A DNA stretch of 34,908 nt from DAONLM01 sp035406685 (GCA_035406685.1 DAONLM010000007.1:1-34908); one strand, 5' to 3'; positions 6,797-15,178 are shown, counted from the first letter of the stretch. The notes: generated by a model from the letters alone, not told the origin. A program made the numbers and translations.

Positions 6797-7885
6797 ATGT
6801 CAAATCAAAAGAGAGAGTTATTAAAAGGAAATGAAGCAATGGCAGAATCAGCTATAAGAGCCGGATGTAGATACTATTTTGGTTATCCAATTACTCCTCA
6901 AAATGAAGTTCCAGCATATATGTCTAAAAGATTGCCAGAAGTTGGCGGCGTTTTTGTTCAAGCAGAAAGTGAACTTGCTTCAATAAATATGGTATATGGA
7001 GCTTGTGCGACTGGTGCAAGAGCAATGACTTCATCTTCATCGCCCGGAATATCATTAATGCAAGAGGGACTTTCTTATATAGCAGGAGCAGAAGTCCCGG
7101 CAGTTGTTGTGAATGTTATGAGAGGAGGTCCTGGCCTTGGGAATATATCACCATCTCAGGCTGATTATTTACAAGCAGTAAAAGGGGGTGGACATGGAGA
7201 TTATCATCTTATTGTTCTTGCACCTGCAAATGTTCAGGAGATATCTGATTTAACATATCAATCATTTGAAATTGCCTTTAAATATCGAAATCCAGTTATG
7301 TTATTATTTGATGGAATATTGGGACAAATGTCAGAACCAGTAATACTACCAGAAATGCAAGATATCAAGATAGAAAAAAATGATTGGGCATTAGGACAGG
7401 GTGGAAAACAAAAGATAATAAGATCACTATTTCTTTCACCAGAGGATATGTTAGAGAGACATAACATTGATTTACAAAAAAAGTATGAGAAGATAAAAAG
7501 AGAATTGAGAAAATTTGAAGAAAAAGAGACTTCTGATGCTGAGCATATATTTGTTGCCTATGGAACCCCTTCAAGAGTATGTAGTAGTGCTATCTCTACT
7601 TTAAGAGAGAGTGGCTTAAAGATTGGATTATTTAGGCCAATTACTCTATGGCCATTTCCAGATGCAGAGTTAAGAGAGTTATTTCAGAAAGTAAAGAGTA
7701 GAAATAAGGATGCCAAAATATTTGTAGTAGAGATGGCAAAAGATCAGTTAGAGCAGGATGTTAGACTCTCTATCTCCTATTCATTTTCTACAGATAATAC
7801 AATATTTTCGTTAAATAAACTTGGTGGTGCCATATTTAATGAAGAGGAAATTATCGATTTTGTGAGAAAAATAGTTTCTAAATAG
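6797..7885 (+). CDS. vorB: 2-oxoacid:ferredoxin oxidoreductase alpha subunit (VorB type)
   Basis: This 362-residue subunit carries the pyrimidine-binding (domain I) and domain II regions of a thiamine-dependent oxidoreductase that decarboxylates a 2-oxoacid to an acyl-CoA and reduces ferredoxin. Landmarks are LLKGNEAMAESAIRAGCRYY, GYPITPQNEV, the glutamate-containing FVQAESELASINMVYGA, and MTSSSSPGISLMQEGLSYI. The start and motif set are those I associate with VorB-type (branched-chain 2-oxoacid) proteins, but 2-oxoglutarate cannot be excluded. The partner beta and gamma subunits do not follow as usual. They lie at 12239-10939 on the other strand. The gene starts at the base after the delta-subunit stop, with GGAGGAAGG as ribosome binding site. 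Confidence 0.87.
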   Translation: MSNQKRELLKGNEAMAESAIRAGCRYYFGYPITPQNEVPAYMSKRLPEVGGVFVQAESELASINMVYGACATGARAMTSSSSPGISLMQEGLSYIAGAEVPAVVVNVMRGGPGLGNISPSQADYLQAVKGGGHGDYHLIVLAPANVQEISDLTYQSFEIAFKYRNPVMLLFDGILGQMSEPVILPEMQDIKIEKNDWALGQGGKQKIIRSLFLSPEDMLERHNIDLQKKYEKIKRELRKFEEKETSDAEHIFVAYGTPSRVCSSAISTLRESGLKIGLFRPITLWPFPDAELRELFQKVKSRNKDAKIFVVEMAKDQLEQDVRLSISYSFSTDNTIFSLNKLGGAIFNEEEIIDFVRKIVSK

Positions 7886-7962
7886 TTTTATATTTTTATC
7901 CTGAAATATCCGAATATATATTTAAAAATTATATCTTTATTATCTAATATGTTGAGTCTATT

Positions 7963-9174
7963 ATGTATTATGTAGAAAATGAGTATAAAGAAAATACTAT
8001 TAGAAAAGTATTTAAAATCTTGTTGCTGCTTATTTTTTTGATTATCTTTTTTCTTCTCGGAATATTTTTTGAAAAGTGGGGCGGTGTGCAAAGATTGGCA
8101 CCAAATATAATCAATTTTATAAGAAATAATTTTTTAGGTGATAAGACTGTTCTTGAATTAGAAAAAAAATATTTTGATTATATTGATAAAAAAAATAAGA
8201 AAAATATTAACTTTCAATTTGATAATACGGCTGATAACTCTACTGATACGCCAATTAATCAATATGTTATAAATATAGCAAAATCTTATATTGAGAATCC
8301 ACTTTTAATACAGGATAAAGATTATTCTATTCTGAAAATTTTAACAGATAACTATATAGAAAATATTCCGCCTCTTTATGAAAAAGAAATTTTAAATGAA
8401 GGAATATGGGAAAAATTTGAGATATCCCCCTCTACTTTTAAGCCATTGTATGCAAAAACATTTTTAAGAACAGATCTTGAAAGACCTTATGCCATTGTAT
8501 ATATATATAGGTTTGATATGGATAGATTAAATCTTGAGTTTATCCCAGGATCAGAGGATAGCCAAAAAAGAGATGGTAAAATAACAGAAGATCAAAAGAA
8601 TAGAGTAATGTGGATATTTAGTGGTGGATTTCAGTATAAACATGGAAAATATGGGATGAAGCATAATGGAGAAATTTTATTGCCACCAATAAATGGAGCT
8701 GCTACTCTTTTTTGTTATAAAGATGGAAGGCTTGAAATAAAAGAATGGAAAGAGGATACATCAGATGATGAGAGTATTTTATGGTTCAGACAGAATGAGT
8801 TACCTTTGATAATAGATGGTAAAATTACTGACAAGATAAACAGAATGTGGGGACTTACTCCTTTAGATGTCCATCCAATATACACTGTTAGAAGTGGCAT
8901 AGGGCTTACAAAGGATAACGATATTGTATTTGCTTTTGGGGAAAGTTTATCAGCAGCAACTCTTGCTCTCGGTATGATAAAGGCTGGAGTTATTAATGGC
9001 ATGCACCTTGATATGAACTATTTTAATGTTCATTTTGTTAGAGCAGTCAAAAATAAATATGGAAGACTTGAGACTTTTAATGAGAATGATAAATTGAGTT
9101 TCTATAAAAATATTTATACTGTAACTTCTGCAAGAGACTATTTTATATTAACAAAGAAAGATAGAAGTGAGTAG
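7963..9174 (+). CDS. Membrane-anchored phosphodiester glycosidase-family (NAGPA/DUF2233-like) protein
   Basis: This 403-residue protein has one N-terminal transmembrane helix (about residues 18-38) that would anchor an external domain. The C-terminal half carries the pattern of the phosphodiester glycosidase family: MWIFSGGFQYKHGKYGM (about 214), PPINGAATLF, a central DG turn, RSGIGLTKDND (about 309), ESLSAATLALGMIKAGV and GMHLDMNYFNVHF (about 346). In animal NAGPA this fold removes a masking N-acetylglucosamine from a phosphodiester; bacterial members act on envelope or spore glycans. The usual DGGGS segment is replaced here by LDMNYF, so activity or substrate may differ. The upstream ribosome binding site is weak. 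Confidence 0.75.
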   Translation: MYYVENEYKENTIRKVFKILLLLIFLIIFFLLGIFFEKWGGVQRLAPNIINFIRNNFLGDKTVLELEKKYFDYIDKKNKKNINFQFDNTADNSTDTPINQYVINIAKSYIENPLLIQDKDYSILKILTDNYIENIPPLYEKEILNEGIWEKFEISPSTFKPLYAKTFLRTDLERPYAIVYIYRFDMDRLNLEFIPGSEDSQKRDGKITEDQKNRVMWIFSGGFQYKHGKYGMKHNGEILLPPINGAATLFCYKDGRLEIKEWKEDTSDDESILWFRQNELPLIIDGKITDKINRMWGLTPLDVHPIYTVRSGIGLTKDNDIVFAFGESLSAATLALGMIKAGVINGMHLDMNYFNVHFVRAVKNKYGRLETFNENDKLSFYKNIYTVTSARDYFILTKKDRSE

Positions 9175-9194
9175 TTTAAAATTCTATAAAAATA

Positions 9195-9223
9195 TAGACA
9201 AAACATAAAATTAGTTATATATT
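9195..9223 (+). promoter_or_regulatory. Promoter placing the rel transcription start at or next to the ATG
   Basis: TAGACA (9195-9200), a 17-base spacer and TATATT (9218-9223). Only seven bases (CCTTTTT) separate the -10 from the ATG at 9231, and no ribosome binding site is present. If used, the mRNA would be leaderless. Confidence 0.6.
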
Positions 9224-9230
9224 CCTTTTT

Positions 9231-10952
9231 ATGAAAGAACAACTCCTACTCGAATTTAAAGATCTTATTAAAATATATCCAGAGAAAGAAAAGAGTATAA
9301 TTCTTGATGCCTATAATTTAGCAGAATTAAAACATAAAGGTCAAAAAAGAGCATCAGGGGAAGAATATATTATTCATCCATTGTCAGTGACAATAACTCT
9401 ATTAAAATTAAATGTTGATTATGAAATGGTAGTTGCTGGACTTCTTCATGATATTGTGGAAGATACAGATATCACCCTTGAATACATCGCTAAAAAGTAT
9501 GGAGAAAACATAGCACGTCTTGTCGATGGTGTTACAAAAATAAGCAAATTAAAATCAAGAAATAAAAGAGAACAAAAAGCAGAGACAATAAGAAAAATGC
9601 TTGTTGCAATGACAAATGACATCAGGGTAATCATAGTAAAATTAGCGGATAAACTTCACAATATGTCAACTCTTCAATATCTTCCAAAAGATAAAATAAA
9701 AAGAATAGCAAAAGAGACACTCGAAATATATGCACCTCTTGCAGGTAAAATAGGGATTAATATTTTAAGGAATGAACTTGAGAATTTGGCATTAAAAGCC
9801 CTTTCCCCGGAAATATTTAATAGTATAAATGAATATTTAATTAAATTAGAAAATGATATGAAGGGAATATTTGACAGAATAGTAGAAACTCTAAGTTTAA
9901 AACTAAAAACAGAAAATATTCCATTCATAATTAAATCAAGAAAAAAACATATCTATTCTATATATAAAAAAATGAAAAAATATAACAAAAACATTGATCA
10001 GATTTTTGATCTATTTGGAATAAGACTAATAACAGATACAGTTGAAAATTGTTACAAGATATTTGGCATTGTTCATTCTTTGTGGCAGCCAATGCCAGGT
10101 AGATTCAAGGATTATATAGCAAATCCAAAACAGAATGGTTATAGATCTCTTCATACAACAGTTATTATTCAAAAAGGTAAGGCAATCGAAGTTCAAATAA
10201 GAACAGAAGAGATGGATGAAATAAACGAATATGGGGTTGCTGCTCACTGGTTTTATAAAAAAGGAGGAACTCCAGAACAAAAAGAGTTAAAATGGCTACA
10301 GCATCTAAAAGAGGTAAATAATGAAAAATTATCACCAGAGGATTATTATAGAACTATAAGAGATGATATATTAAAAGAAGAGATATATGTATTTACACCA
10401 AAAGGGGATATAATAGAACTACCTAAAGGGGCTACAGCTCTTGACTTTGCTTATAAGATACACACAGATGTAGGTAATAAATGCAAAATGGCAAAAGCAA
10501 ATGGTAATATAATCTCTCTTGGAAAACCATTAAAAAATGGCATGATAGTGGAAATTATAACAACAAATACATTAAATGTAAAACCGGTATGGCTTTCTCT
10601 TGTAAAGACAAATCATGCTAAAAAAAAGATAAGACATGAATTATTAAATCAAGGAATAAAAGATAAAATTTTTGATAAAGAAAAAAAAGAATTTAAAGAA
10701 AAGAAAGAGATAGAAAAAAAGATTTCTGACTCTAAAAATATAGAGATAAAAACTGGTAAAATAACAATATTAGTAAATGGCGAGAAAAATTTACTATTCA
10801 ATTTTGCTAAATGTTGTAAGCCAGTGCCTTATAATGATATAGTGGGTTTTGTCTCAAGGGGTAGAGGAATAATAATTCATAAAAAAGATTGCCCAAATTT
10901 AAAAAACATAAAAGAGTTTGAAAAAAGATTAATTGATGTTAGCTGGGGTTAA
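9231..10952 (+). CDS. Bifunctional (p)ppGpp synthetase/hydrolase without an ACT domain
   Basis: This is a Rel/SpoT homologue that makes and degrades the stringent-response alarmone. The HD hydrolase domain is present with the metal-binding HD in AGLLHDIVEDTD (about residue 67) and KLADKLHNM (about 137). The synthetase domain follows with FGIRLI (about 262), RFKDYIANPKQNGYRSLHT (about 290) and EVQIRTEEMDEINEYG. RFKD is the RxKD form typical of bifunctional enzymes. A TGS domain (about 384-445) and a Cys-rich zinc-finger-like segment (FAKCCKPVPYNDIVGF, about 527) follow. At 573 residues it stops where the C-terminal ACT/RRM domain would begin; family members are usually above 700. Its stop overlaps the convergent gamma-subunit gene by 14 bases. 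Confidence 0.9.
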   Translation: MKEQLLLEFKDLIKIYPEKEKSIILDAYNLAELKHKGQKRASGEEYIIHPLSVTITLLKLNVDYEMVVAGLLHDIVEDTDITLEYIAKKYGENIARLVDGVTKISKLKSRNKREQKAETIRKMLVAMTNDIRVIIVKLADKLHNMSTLQYLPKDKIKRIAKETLEIYAPLAGKIGINILRNELENLALKALSPEIFNSINEYLIKLENDMKGIFDRIVETLSLKLKTENIPFIIKSRKKHIYSIYKKMKKYNKNIDQIFDLFGIRLITDTVENCYKIFGIVHSLWQPMPGRFKDYIANPKQNGYRSLHTTVIIQKGKAIEVQIRTEEMDEINEYGVAAHWFYKKGGTPEQKELKWLQHLKEVNNEKLSPEDYYRTIRDDILKEEIYVFTPKGDIIELPKGATALDFAYKIHTDVGNKCKMAKANGNIISLGKPLKNGMIVEIITTNTLNVKPVWLSLVKTNHAKKKIRHELLNQGIKDKIFDKEKKEFKEKKEIEKKISDSKNIEIKTGKITILVNGEKNLLFNFAKCCKPVPYNDIVGFVSRGRGIIIHKKDCPNLKNIKEFEKRLIDVSWG

Positions 10953-11484
10953 AATTAAATTCATATCCTTTTAATAAAATATCTATATTAATTTTTAATA
11001 ATTCCTCTTTAAGACTTTTAAAATTCTCTTTTATGCTCTCTTTTAAAGAATCAATTTTTACAAGACCAGTTATCTTTGCAAATGCTCCAAGCATAGCCAT
11101 GTTTGTCCCTTTAATTGTTCCACTCTCTTCTGCTATATTTGAGGCATTAATATAAAAAGATCTAATATCACTTCTTTTTGATTTTTCTTTAATTAAGGAG
11201 CTATTAAAAATAATGATACCATCTTTTTTACAGAGTCTTTCAAATTTATCCATTGATGGTTTATTAAAAAGTAAAAGTGTATCTGGATTATGAATAATTG
11301 GAGATGCAATTGGGTTATCACTAACAACAACAGAGCAATTACATGTTCCTCCTCTCATTTCAGCACCATAAGAAGGAAAAAAGGTAACCTCTTTCCCTTC
11401 ATTCATAAAAGCAGTTGCTAATATTTTACCAGCAATTATTATTCCCTGTCCACCAAATCCAGCAATTATTATTCTATTTATCAT
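10939..11484 (-). CDS. 2-oxoacid:ferredoxin oxidoreductase gamma subunit
   Basis: This 181-residue subunit supplies the CoA-interacting, Rossmann-like domain of the four-subunit oxidoreductase. Family landmarks are GFGGQGIIIAGKILATA at the N-terminus, FFPSYGAEMRGGTCNCSVV, and GTNMAMLGAFAKITGL in the C-terminal half. It begins 11 bases after the beta-subunit stop, so it is the promoter-distal gene of the minus-strand unit. Its 3' end overlaps the 3' end of the rel gene by 14 bases, a tight convergent arrangement that could allow antisense interference. Its alpha and delta partners lie at 6572-7885 on the other strand. Confidence 0.88.
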   Translation of the reverse strand: MINRIIIAGFGGQGIIIAGKILATAFMNEGKEVTFFPSYGAEMRGGTCNCSVVVSDNPIASPIIHNPDTLLLFNKPSMDKFERLCKKDGIIIFNSSLIKEKSKRSDIRSFYINASNIAEESGTIKGTNMAMLGAFAKITGLVKIDSLKESIKENFKSLKEELLKINIDILLKGYEFNFNPS

Positions 11485-11495
11485 ATAATCCCCTA

Positions 11496-12239
11496 TTAAA
11501 CAATGTCTCTAAAATTTTTAACTGGATAGACCTCAAACATATTTTTCTCTATCCATTTATTTGCCTCAACCGGCGTTAATCCCCAGTTAGTAGGACAACT
11601 TGACAAAATTTCAACAAAAGAATACCCTTTTCCATCCATCTGATTCTTTATAGCCTTTTTTAAGACATTTTTCGTCTTTATTACTGATTTAACATCTGTA
11701 ATTGAGCATCTCTCTATAAAAATCGGAGCCTTTAATGTATTCAAGAGTTCACATGCTCCGATTGGATAACCTTCATTCAAAGGATTTCTACCAGACTGAG
11801 TTGTAAGTGTCTTTTGTCCTATAATTGTTGTTGGGGCCATCTGTCCACCGGTCATTCCATAAATTGCATTATTAATAAATATGACAGTTATATTCTCACC
11901 TCTATTAGCAGCATGCACTGTCTCTGCCATTCCAATAGCAAGTAGATCTCCATCCCCCTGATATGATATCACAATATTATCTGGTTTTGCTCTCTTAATG
12001 CCAGTTGCGGTTGCGGGTGCTCTTCCATGGGCTGCTTCTATTGTATCACAATCTATATAATCATACAGTAAAACAGCACATCCAACCGGTGCAACAAAGA
12101 TAGTTTTATCTTTAATATTGTATTCATCAATAATTTCTGCTAATAATTTATGAATCAAACTATGGCCACACCCAGGACAATAATGCATTGTTTTATCTTT
12201 CAAACAGTCTGGTTTTTTATATAAAATTTTTTTATTCAC
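11496..12239 (-). CDS. 2-oxoacid:ferredoxin oxidoreductase beta subunit (thiamine pyrophosphate-binding)
   Basis: This 247-residue subunit binds the diphosphate of thiamine pyrophosphate. Landmarks are MHYCPGCGHSLIHKLL at the N-terminus, VAPVGCAVLLYDYI, AAHGRAPATATGIKRA, then the Mg/TPP motif YQGDGDLLAIG through NNAIYGMTGGQMAPTT. The start codon is GTG (12237-12239) with AGGAGAAG just upstream, only 10 bases after the GDP-mannose dehydratase stop, so it is probably co-transcribed with the glycan genes. In most genomes this gene directly follows the alpha subunit; here it lies about 4.4 kb away in opposite orientation. Confidence 0.9.
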   Translation of the reverse strand: MNKKILYKKPDCLKDKTMHYCPGCGHSLIHKLLAEIIDEYNIKDKTIFVAPVGCAVLLYDYIDCDTIEAAHGRAPATATGIKRAKPDNIVISYQGDGDLLAIGMAETVHAANRGENITVIFINNAIYGMTGGQMAPTTIIGQKTLTTQSGRNPLNEGYPIGACELLNTLKAPIFIERCSITDVKSVIKTKNVLKKAIKNQMDGKGYSFVEILSSCPTNWGLTPVEANKWIEKNMFEVYPVKNFRDIV

Positions 12240-12249
12240 AAAACTTCTC

Positions 12250-13317
12250 CTAATATTTTATTGAACAATGAACATCTTTACCAGACTTATAAAGTTCAAA
12301 ATCAGCCTGAACCATCATTTTGATAAGATCCTGAAATTTAGTCTTTGGATACCAGCCCAATTCTCTATTAGCCTTTGAAGGATCTCCTAAAAGTAGATCA
12401 ACCTCAGTTGGCCTAAAATATTTTGGATCAACCTCTATAAGACACTTATTTGTCTTTCTATCATAACCTTTTTCATCCACTCCTTTTCCTTTCCATACAA
12501 TTTCCATATCGAGTTCTTTAAATGCAAGTTCTATAAATTCTCTAACACTATGAGTCTCTCCTGTTGCCAAAACAAAATCATCTGGTTTCTTATGTTGTAA
12601 TATCATCCACATACCTTCTACATAATCCTTGGCATATCCCCAATCTCTCTTTGAATCAAGATTACCAATATATAATTTCTCCTGTAAGCCCAATTTTATC
12701 GCAGCAGCAGCAAGAGTGATCTTACGGGTGACAAAAGTTTCCCCTCTTCTTGGGGATTCATGATTAAAAAGAATCCCATTTGAGGCAAATAATCCATAAG
12801 CCTCTCTATAATTAACAGTTATCCAGTAGGCATATAGTTTTGCAACACCATAAGGAGACCTTGGATAAAATGGAGTCGTCTCCTTCTGTGGTGTCTCCAC
12901 AACTTTACCAAATAGTTCACTTGTAGAAGCCTGATATATCTTTGTCTTTTTTTCAAGTCCAAGCAATCTAACAGCCTCAAGTATTCTCAATGTTCCAAGC
13001 CCATCAGCGTTAGCAGTATATTCTGGGGTATCAAATGACACCTTAACATGGCTCATTGCAGCAAGATTGTATATTTCATCTGGCTGAATCTTCTGTATTA
13101 ATCTTATAAGATTTGTTGAATCTGTCATATCACCATAATGCATAAAAAATCTAACATCTTTTTCATGGGGATCTTTATAAAGATGATCCACTCTGTGAGT
13201 ATTTATTAAACTTGCTCTTCTTATAATTCCATGAACTTCATACCCTTTTTCTAATAGCAATTCTGCTAAATATGAACCATCTTGGCCAGTTATACCTGTA
13301 ATAATTGCTTTTTTCAT
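12250..13317 (-). CDS. gmd: GDP-mannose 4,6-dehydratase
   Basis: This short-chain dehydrogenase converts GDP-D-mannose to GDP-4-keto-6-deoxy-D-mannose, the entry step to GDP-fucose, GDP-rhamnose and related surface sugars. The 355 residues show the NADP-binding GITGQDGSYLAELLLEKGYE at the N-terminus, SHVKVSFDTPEYTA, a catalytic S/T-Y-K set including YGVAKLYAYW, and NHESPRRGETFVTRKI, all hallmarks of GMD. Length is normal. Its ATG overlaps the stop of the upstream glycosyltransferase gene by 4 bases. No GDP-fucose synthase or reductase is in the window, so the end product cannot be named. Confidence 0.95.
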   Translation of the reverse strand: MKKAIITGITGQDGSYLAELLLEKGYEVHGIIRRASLINTHRVDHLYKDPHEKDVRFFMHYGDMTDSTNLIRLIQKIQPDEIYNLAAMSHVKVSFDTPEYTANADGLGTLRILEAVRLLGLEKKTKIYQASTSELFGKVVETPQKETTPFYPRSPYGVAKLYAYWITVNYREAYGLFASNGILFNHESPRRGETFVTRKITLAAAAIKLGLQEKLYIGNLDSKRDWGYAKDYVEGMWMILQHKKPDDFVLATGETHSVREFIELAFKELDMEIVWKGKGVDEKGYDRKTNKCLIEVDPKYFRPTEVDLLLGDPSKANRELGWYPKTKFQDLIKMMVQADFELYKSGKDVHCSIKY

Positions 13318-14090
13318 TTTATATTACTCCTTTTTTTATATTTTCTATCTTTTAAAACTAAATTTAAAAATTGAAATCCACCTATAAAATATCTTTTAAA
13401 AAGTCTTTTTGGCTCCTGTAAAAATCTATAAAACCATTCGAGTCTTAAAGACTGAATGAATTTTGGAGCTCTTTTTAACGTTCCAGCATAAAAATCAAAT
13501 GCAGCCCCTATTCCTATTACCAATGGGACTTTTAATTTATCTATATTCTCAACTATCCACATCTCCTGTTTTGGGCAACCAAATGATACCCATAATATAT
13601 CACAATTAGAATTATTAATCATTAAAATTATTTTATTATTCTCATTATCTGAAAATCTATCACAAAATGGTGGTGAATATATCCCGGCAATCTTTAAAGA
13701 TGGATATTTTTTTTTAAAATTATCACACATTTTTTCTGCAACTCCTTCCCTTGCTCCAAGAAAAAAGTTCAAATACCCTTTTTTTGCTGATAATTCTATT
13801 ACTCTTGCCATAAGATCAGGACCTGGTACTCTCTCTTTTAATCTTGCGCCAACTATTTTAGCAGCATATATAATAGAATATCCATCAGGAGTTATTAAAT
13901 ATGCTTTATTGAGATTTTCATCCGTTAAAATAGGAATGAATCTCTTTTTGTTTATTATATCCTGATTCGCAACTATGACAAAATCACTCTTATTTCTCTC
14001 TTTATTACTCAATCTTCTATCTATTAAATCAACGGTTTCATCTAAAGTCACATTAGAAAAATTAAGCCCACAGATATTAACTTTTTCCAC
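13314..14090 (-). CDS. WecG/TagA/CpsF-family glycosyltransferase
   Basis: This 258-residue enzyme is of the family that transfers an N-acetylaminosugar (for example UDP-ManNAc or its acid) to a lipid-linked sugar in teichoic acid, common-antigen or capsule synthesis. Landmarks are TPDGYSIIYAAKI, ERVPGPDLMARVI (about residue 88), FFLGAREGVAEK, WVSFGCPKQEMWI (about 170) and GIGAAFDFYAGTLKRAPKF, followed by the basic WFYRFLQEPKRLFKRYF tail that contacts the membrane. It is flanked by gmd downstream (4-base overlap) and the hydratase upstream (ends share base 14090), so all are one transcription unit. Confidence 0.9.
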   Translation of the reverse strand: MEKVNICGLNFSNVTLDETVDLIDRRLSNKERNKSDFVIVANQDIINKKRFIPILTDENLNKAYLITPDGYSIIYAAKIVGARLKERVPGPDLMARVIELSAKKGYLNFFLGAREGVAEKMCDNFKKKYPSLKIAGIYSPPFCDRFSDNENNKIILMINNSNCDILWVSFGCPKQEMWIVENIDKLKVPLVIGIGAAFDFYAGTLKRAPKFIQSLRLEWFYRFLQEPKRLFKRYFIGGFQFLNLVLKDRKYKKRSNIK

Positions 14091-14857
14091 TATTTTGTTA
14101 CCTTATCTATATACTGCTTCTGAATTATCTCTTTAACCTCTGGCTGATTGAACGATATCTTATGCATAAAATCCTCATGAACTCTTGCCTCCTGTAACAA
14201 TTGTCGTTTTTTAAGATTAACAGAATATTTAAGAATCTCGATTGTACCCCTTGGTTTCTCGGCAATAAGTTCAGCAATTTCTAATGCCTTTGGAAAAACC
14301 TCCTCTTTGGGCAACACATAATTAACAAGGGATTTTTCTGCAAAGTATCTACCTTTAAAAGACTTGCCAGTAAAAAGCATCTCATTTGCAATAAACTCAC
14401 CAACAAGTCCCTGTAATAATCTTGTATATCCCATTCCAGGGGTAAACCCTAAATCAGTAAAACCACCACTGTACATACTTCTTTCTGCCATTATTATAAT
14501 ATCACTGCATAAGCCAACGACAAGCCCACCACCAACAGCCCCGCCTTCCATTGCTGCAATTACCGGCACCGGAATTTGTAATAGTAATTCAGAAAGAACC
14601 AGATCCTTTACAGCCATCTCTCCTTTGAATAACTTCATTAATTCACTCTTGGCAGCCCCTGCACAAAAAATATCTGGCAATCCTTTTAGTATTACTGCTT
14701 TATACTCTCTATTGTTCTGTAATAATGTAAGTTTTTCTATCATTTCCTGAATGAATTCTTCTGTAAATGTATTTTTATTTTCTTTATCATGCATATCAAA
14801 TATTGCTATATATTTATTCTCAGAATAATTCGATATCGTAATTAATTCCTGTTTCAT
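14090..14857 (-). CDS. Enoyl-CoA hydratase/isomerase family protein, PksI-like
   Basis: This 255-residue crotonase-fold enzyme resembles PksI-type proteins, the second hydratase (decarboxylase) of HMG-synthase cassettes that install beta-methyl branches on polyketides. The likeness lies in MHDKENKNTFTEEF near the N-terminus, VPVIAAMEGGAVGGGLVVGL (oxyanion hole region), GFTPGMGYTRLL, EMLFTGKSFKG and a C-terminal MHKISFNQPEV. No acyl carrier protein, ketosynthase or HMG synthase is nearby, so a role in polyketide synthesis is not supported by context; a stand-alone CoA-ester enzyme is as likely. It is the first gene of the minus-strand unit. The base run AAGGAC upstream of the ATG is a weak ribosome binding site. 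Confidence 0.75.
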   Translation of the reverse strand: MKQELITISNYSENKYIAIFDMHDKENKNTFTEEFIQEMIEKLTLLQNNREYKAVILKGLPDIFCAGAAKSELMKLFKGEMAVKDLVLSELLLQIPVPVIAAMEGGAVGGGLVVGLCSDIIIMAERSMYSGGFTDLGFTPGMGYTRLLQGLVGEFIANEMLFTGKSFKGRYFAEKSLVNYVLPKEEVFPKALEIAELIAEKPRGTIEILKYSVNLKKRQLLQEARVHEDFMHKISFNQPEVKEIIQKQYIDKVTK

Positions 14858-14893
14858 CTTTTTGTCCTTAATTTTTTTAAAAATTTATTTGTA

Positions 14894-14922
14894 TATATAC
14901 CCAAAATTTTTTATTTTGTCAA
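14894..14922 (-). promoter_or_regulatory. Sigma-70-type promoter for the hydratase-wecG-gmd-beta-gamma unit
   Basis: On the minus strand TTGACA (14917-14922), a 17-base spacer and TATATA (14894-14899), about 37 bases ahead of the ATG at 14857. It is the only good promoter seen for the five tightly packed genes down to 10939. Confidence 0.8.
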
Positions 14923-15051
14923 AAAGTAATTATTTTTTTAAGGAGGGAAAAAATAGAAATTTACTTAATTTTTTATTATTGATACAATGTTGCAAATATT
15001 ATATTTCTTATATTATAAATTATTGTTATGTTATATATATTGTTTTAAATA

Positions 15052-15117
15052 CAGATATCCCCCTTTAGGGTAACAGATATCCCCTGTTTAAAAAAGGGGA
15101 TATCCCACGCCTGTTTA
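15052..15117. repeat. GATATCCC triple repeat and hairpin
   Basis: GATATCCC occurs three times at 22-23 base intervals (15054, 15076, 15099); the first two share ACAGATATCCCC. GATATCCCC (15076-15084) pairs perfectly with GGGGATATC (15096-15104) around an 11-base loop. The segment is GC-rich against its AT-rich surroundings. Related pieces occur at 4840-4873 and inside the RHH gene D near 18796. The rest of the 321-base gap 14858-15178 holds the hydratase promoter and nothing else recognisable. Confidence 0.55.
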
Positions 15118-15178
15118 TAATTTAATAAATTATCGTTATATTATATAAAAATCTTTTGAGTTATAAAATTTCTATAAT

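Noticed and set aside
14364..14750. Plus-strand open frame of 128 codons opposite the PksI-like gene
   Set aside because: It is Pro/Ser/Thr-rich shadow coding of a well-conserved minus-strand gene and has no ribosome binding site.
14862..15068. Plus-strand open frame of 68 codons in the gap before the aquaporin
   Set aside because: It runs through the hydratase promoter and into the GATATCCC repeats, has no ribosome binding site for its ATG, and its composition is that of AT-rich non-coding DNA.
15052..15117. Possible mini CRISPR array (three repeats at 22-23 bases)
   Set aside because: The shared unit is only 8-12 bases, spacers are about 11-14 bases and part of a hairpin, and no cas gene is present.
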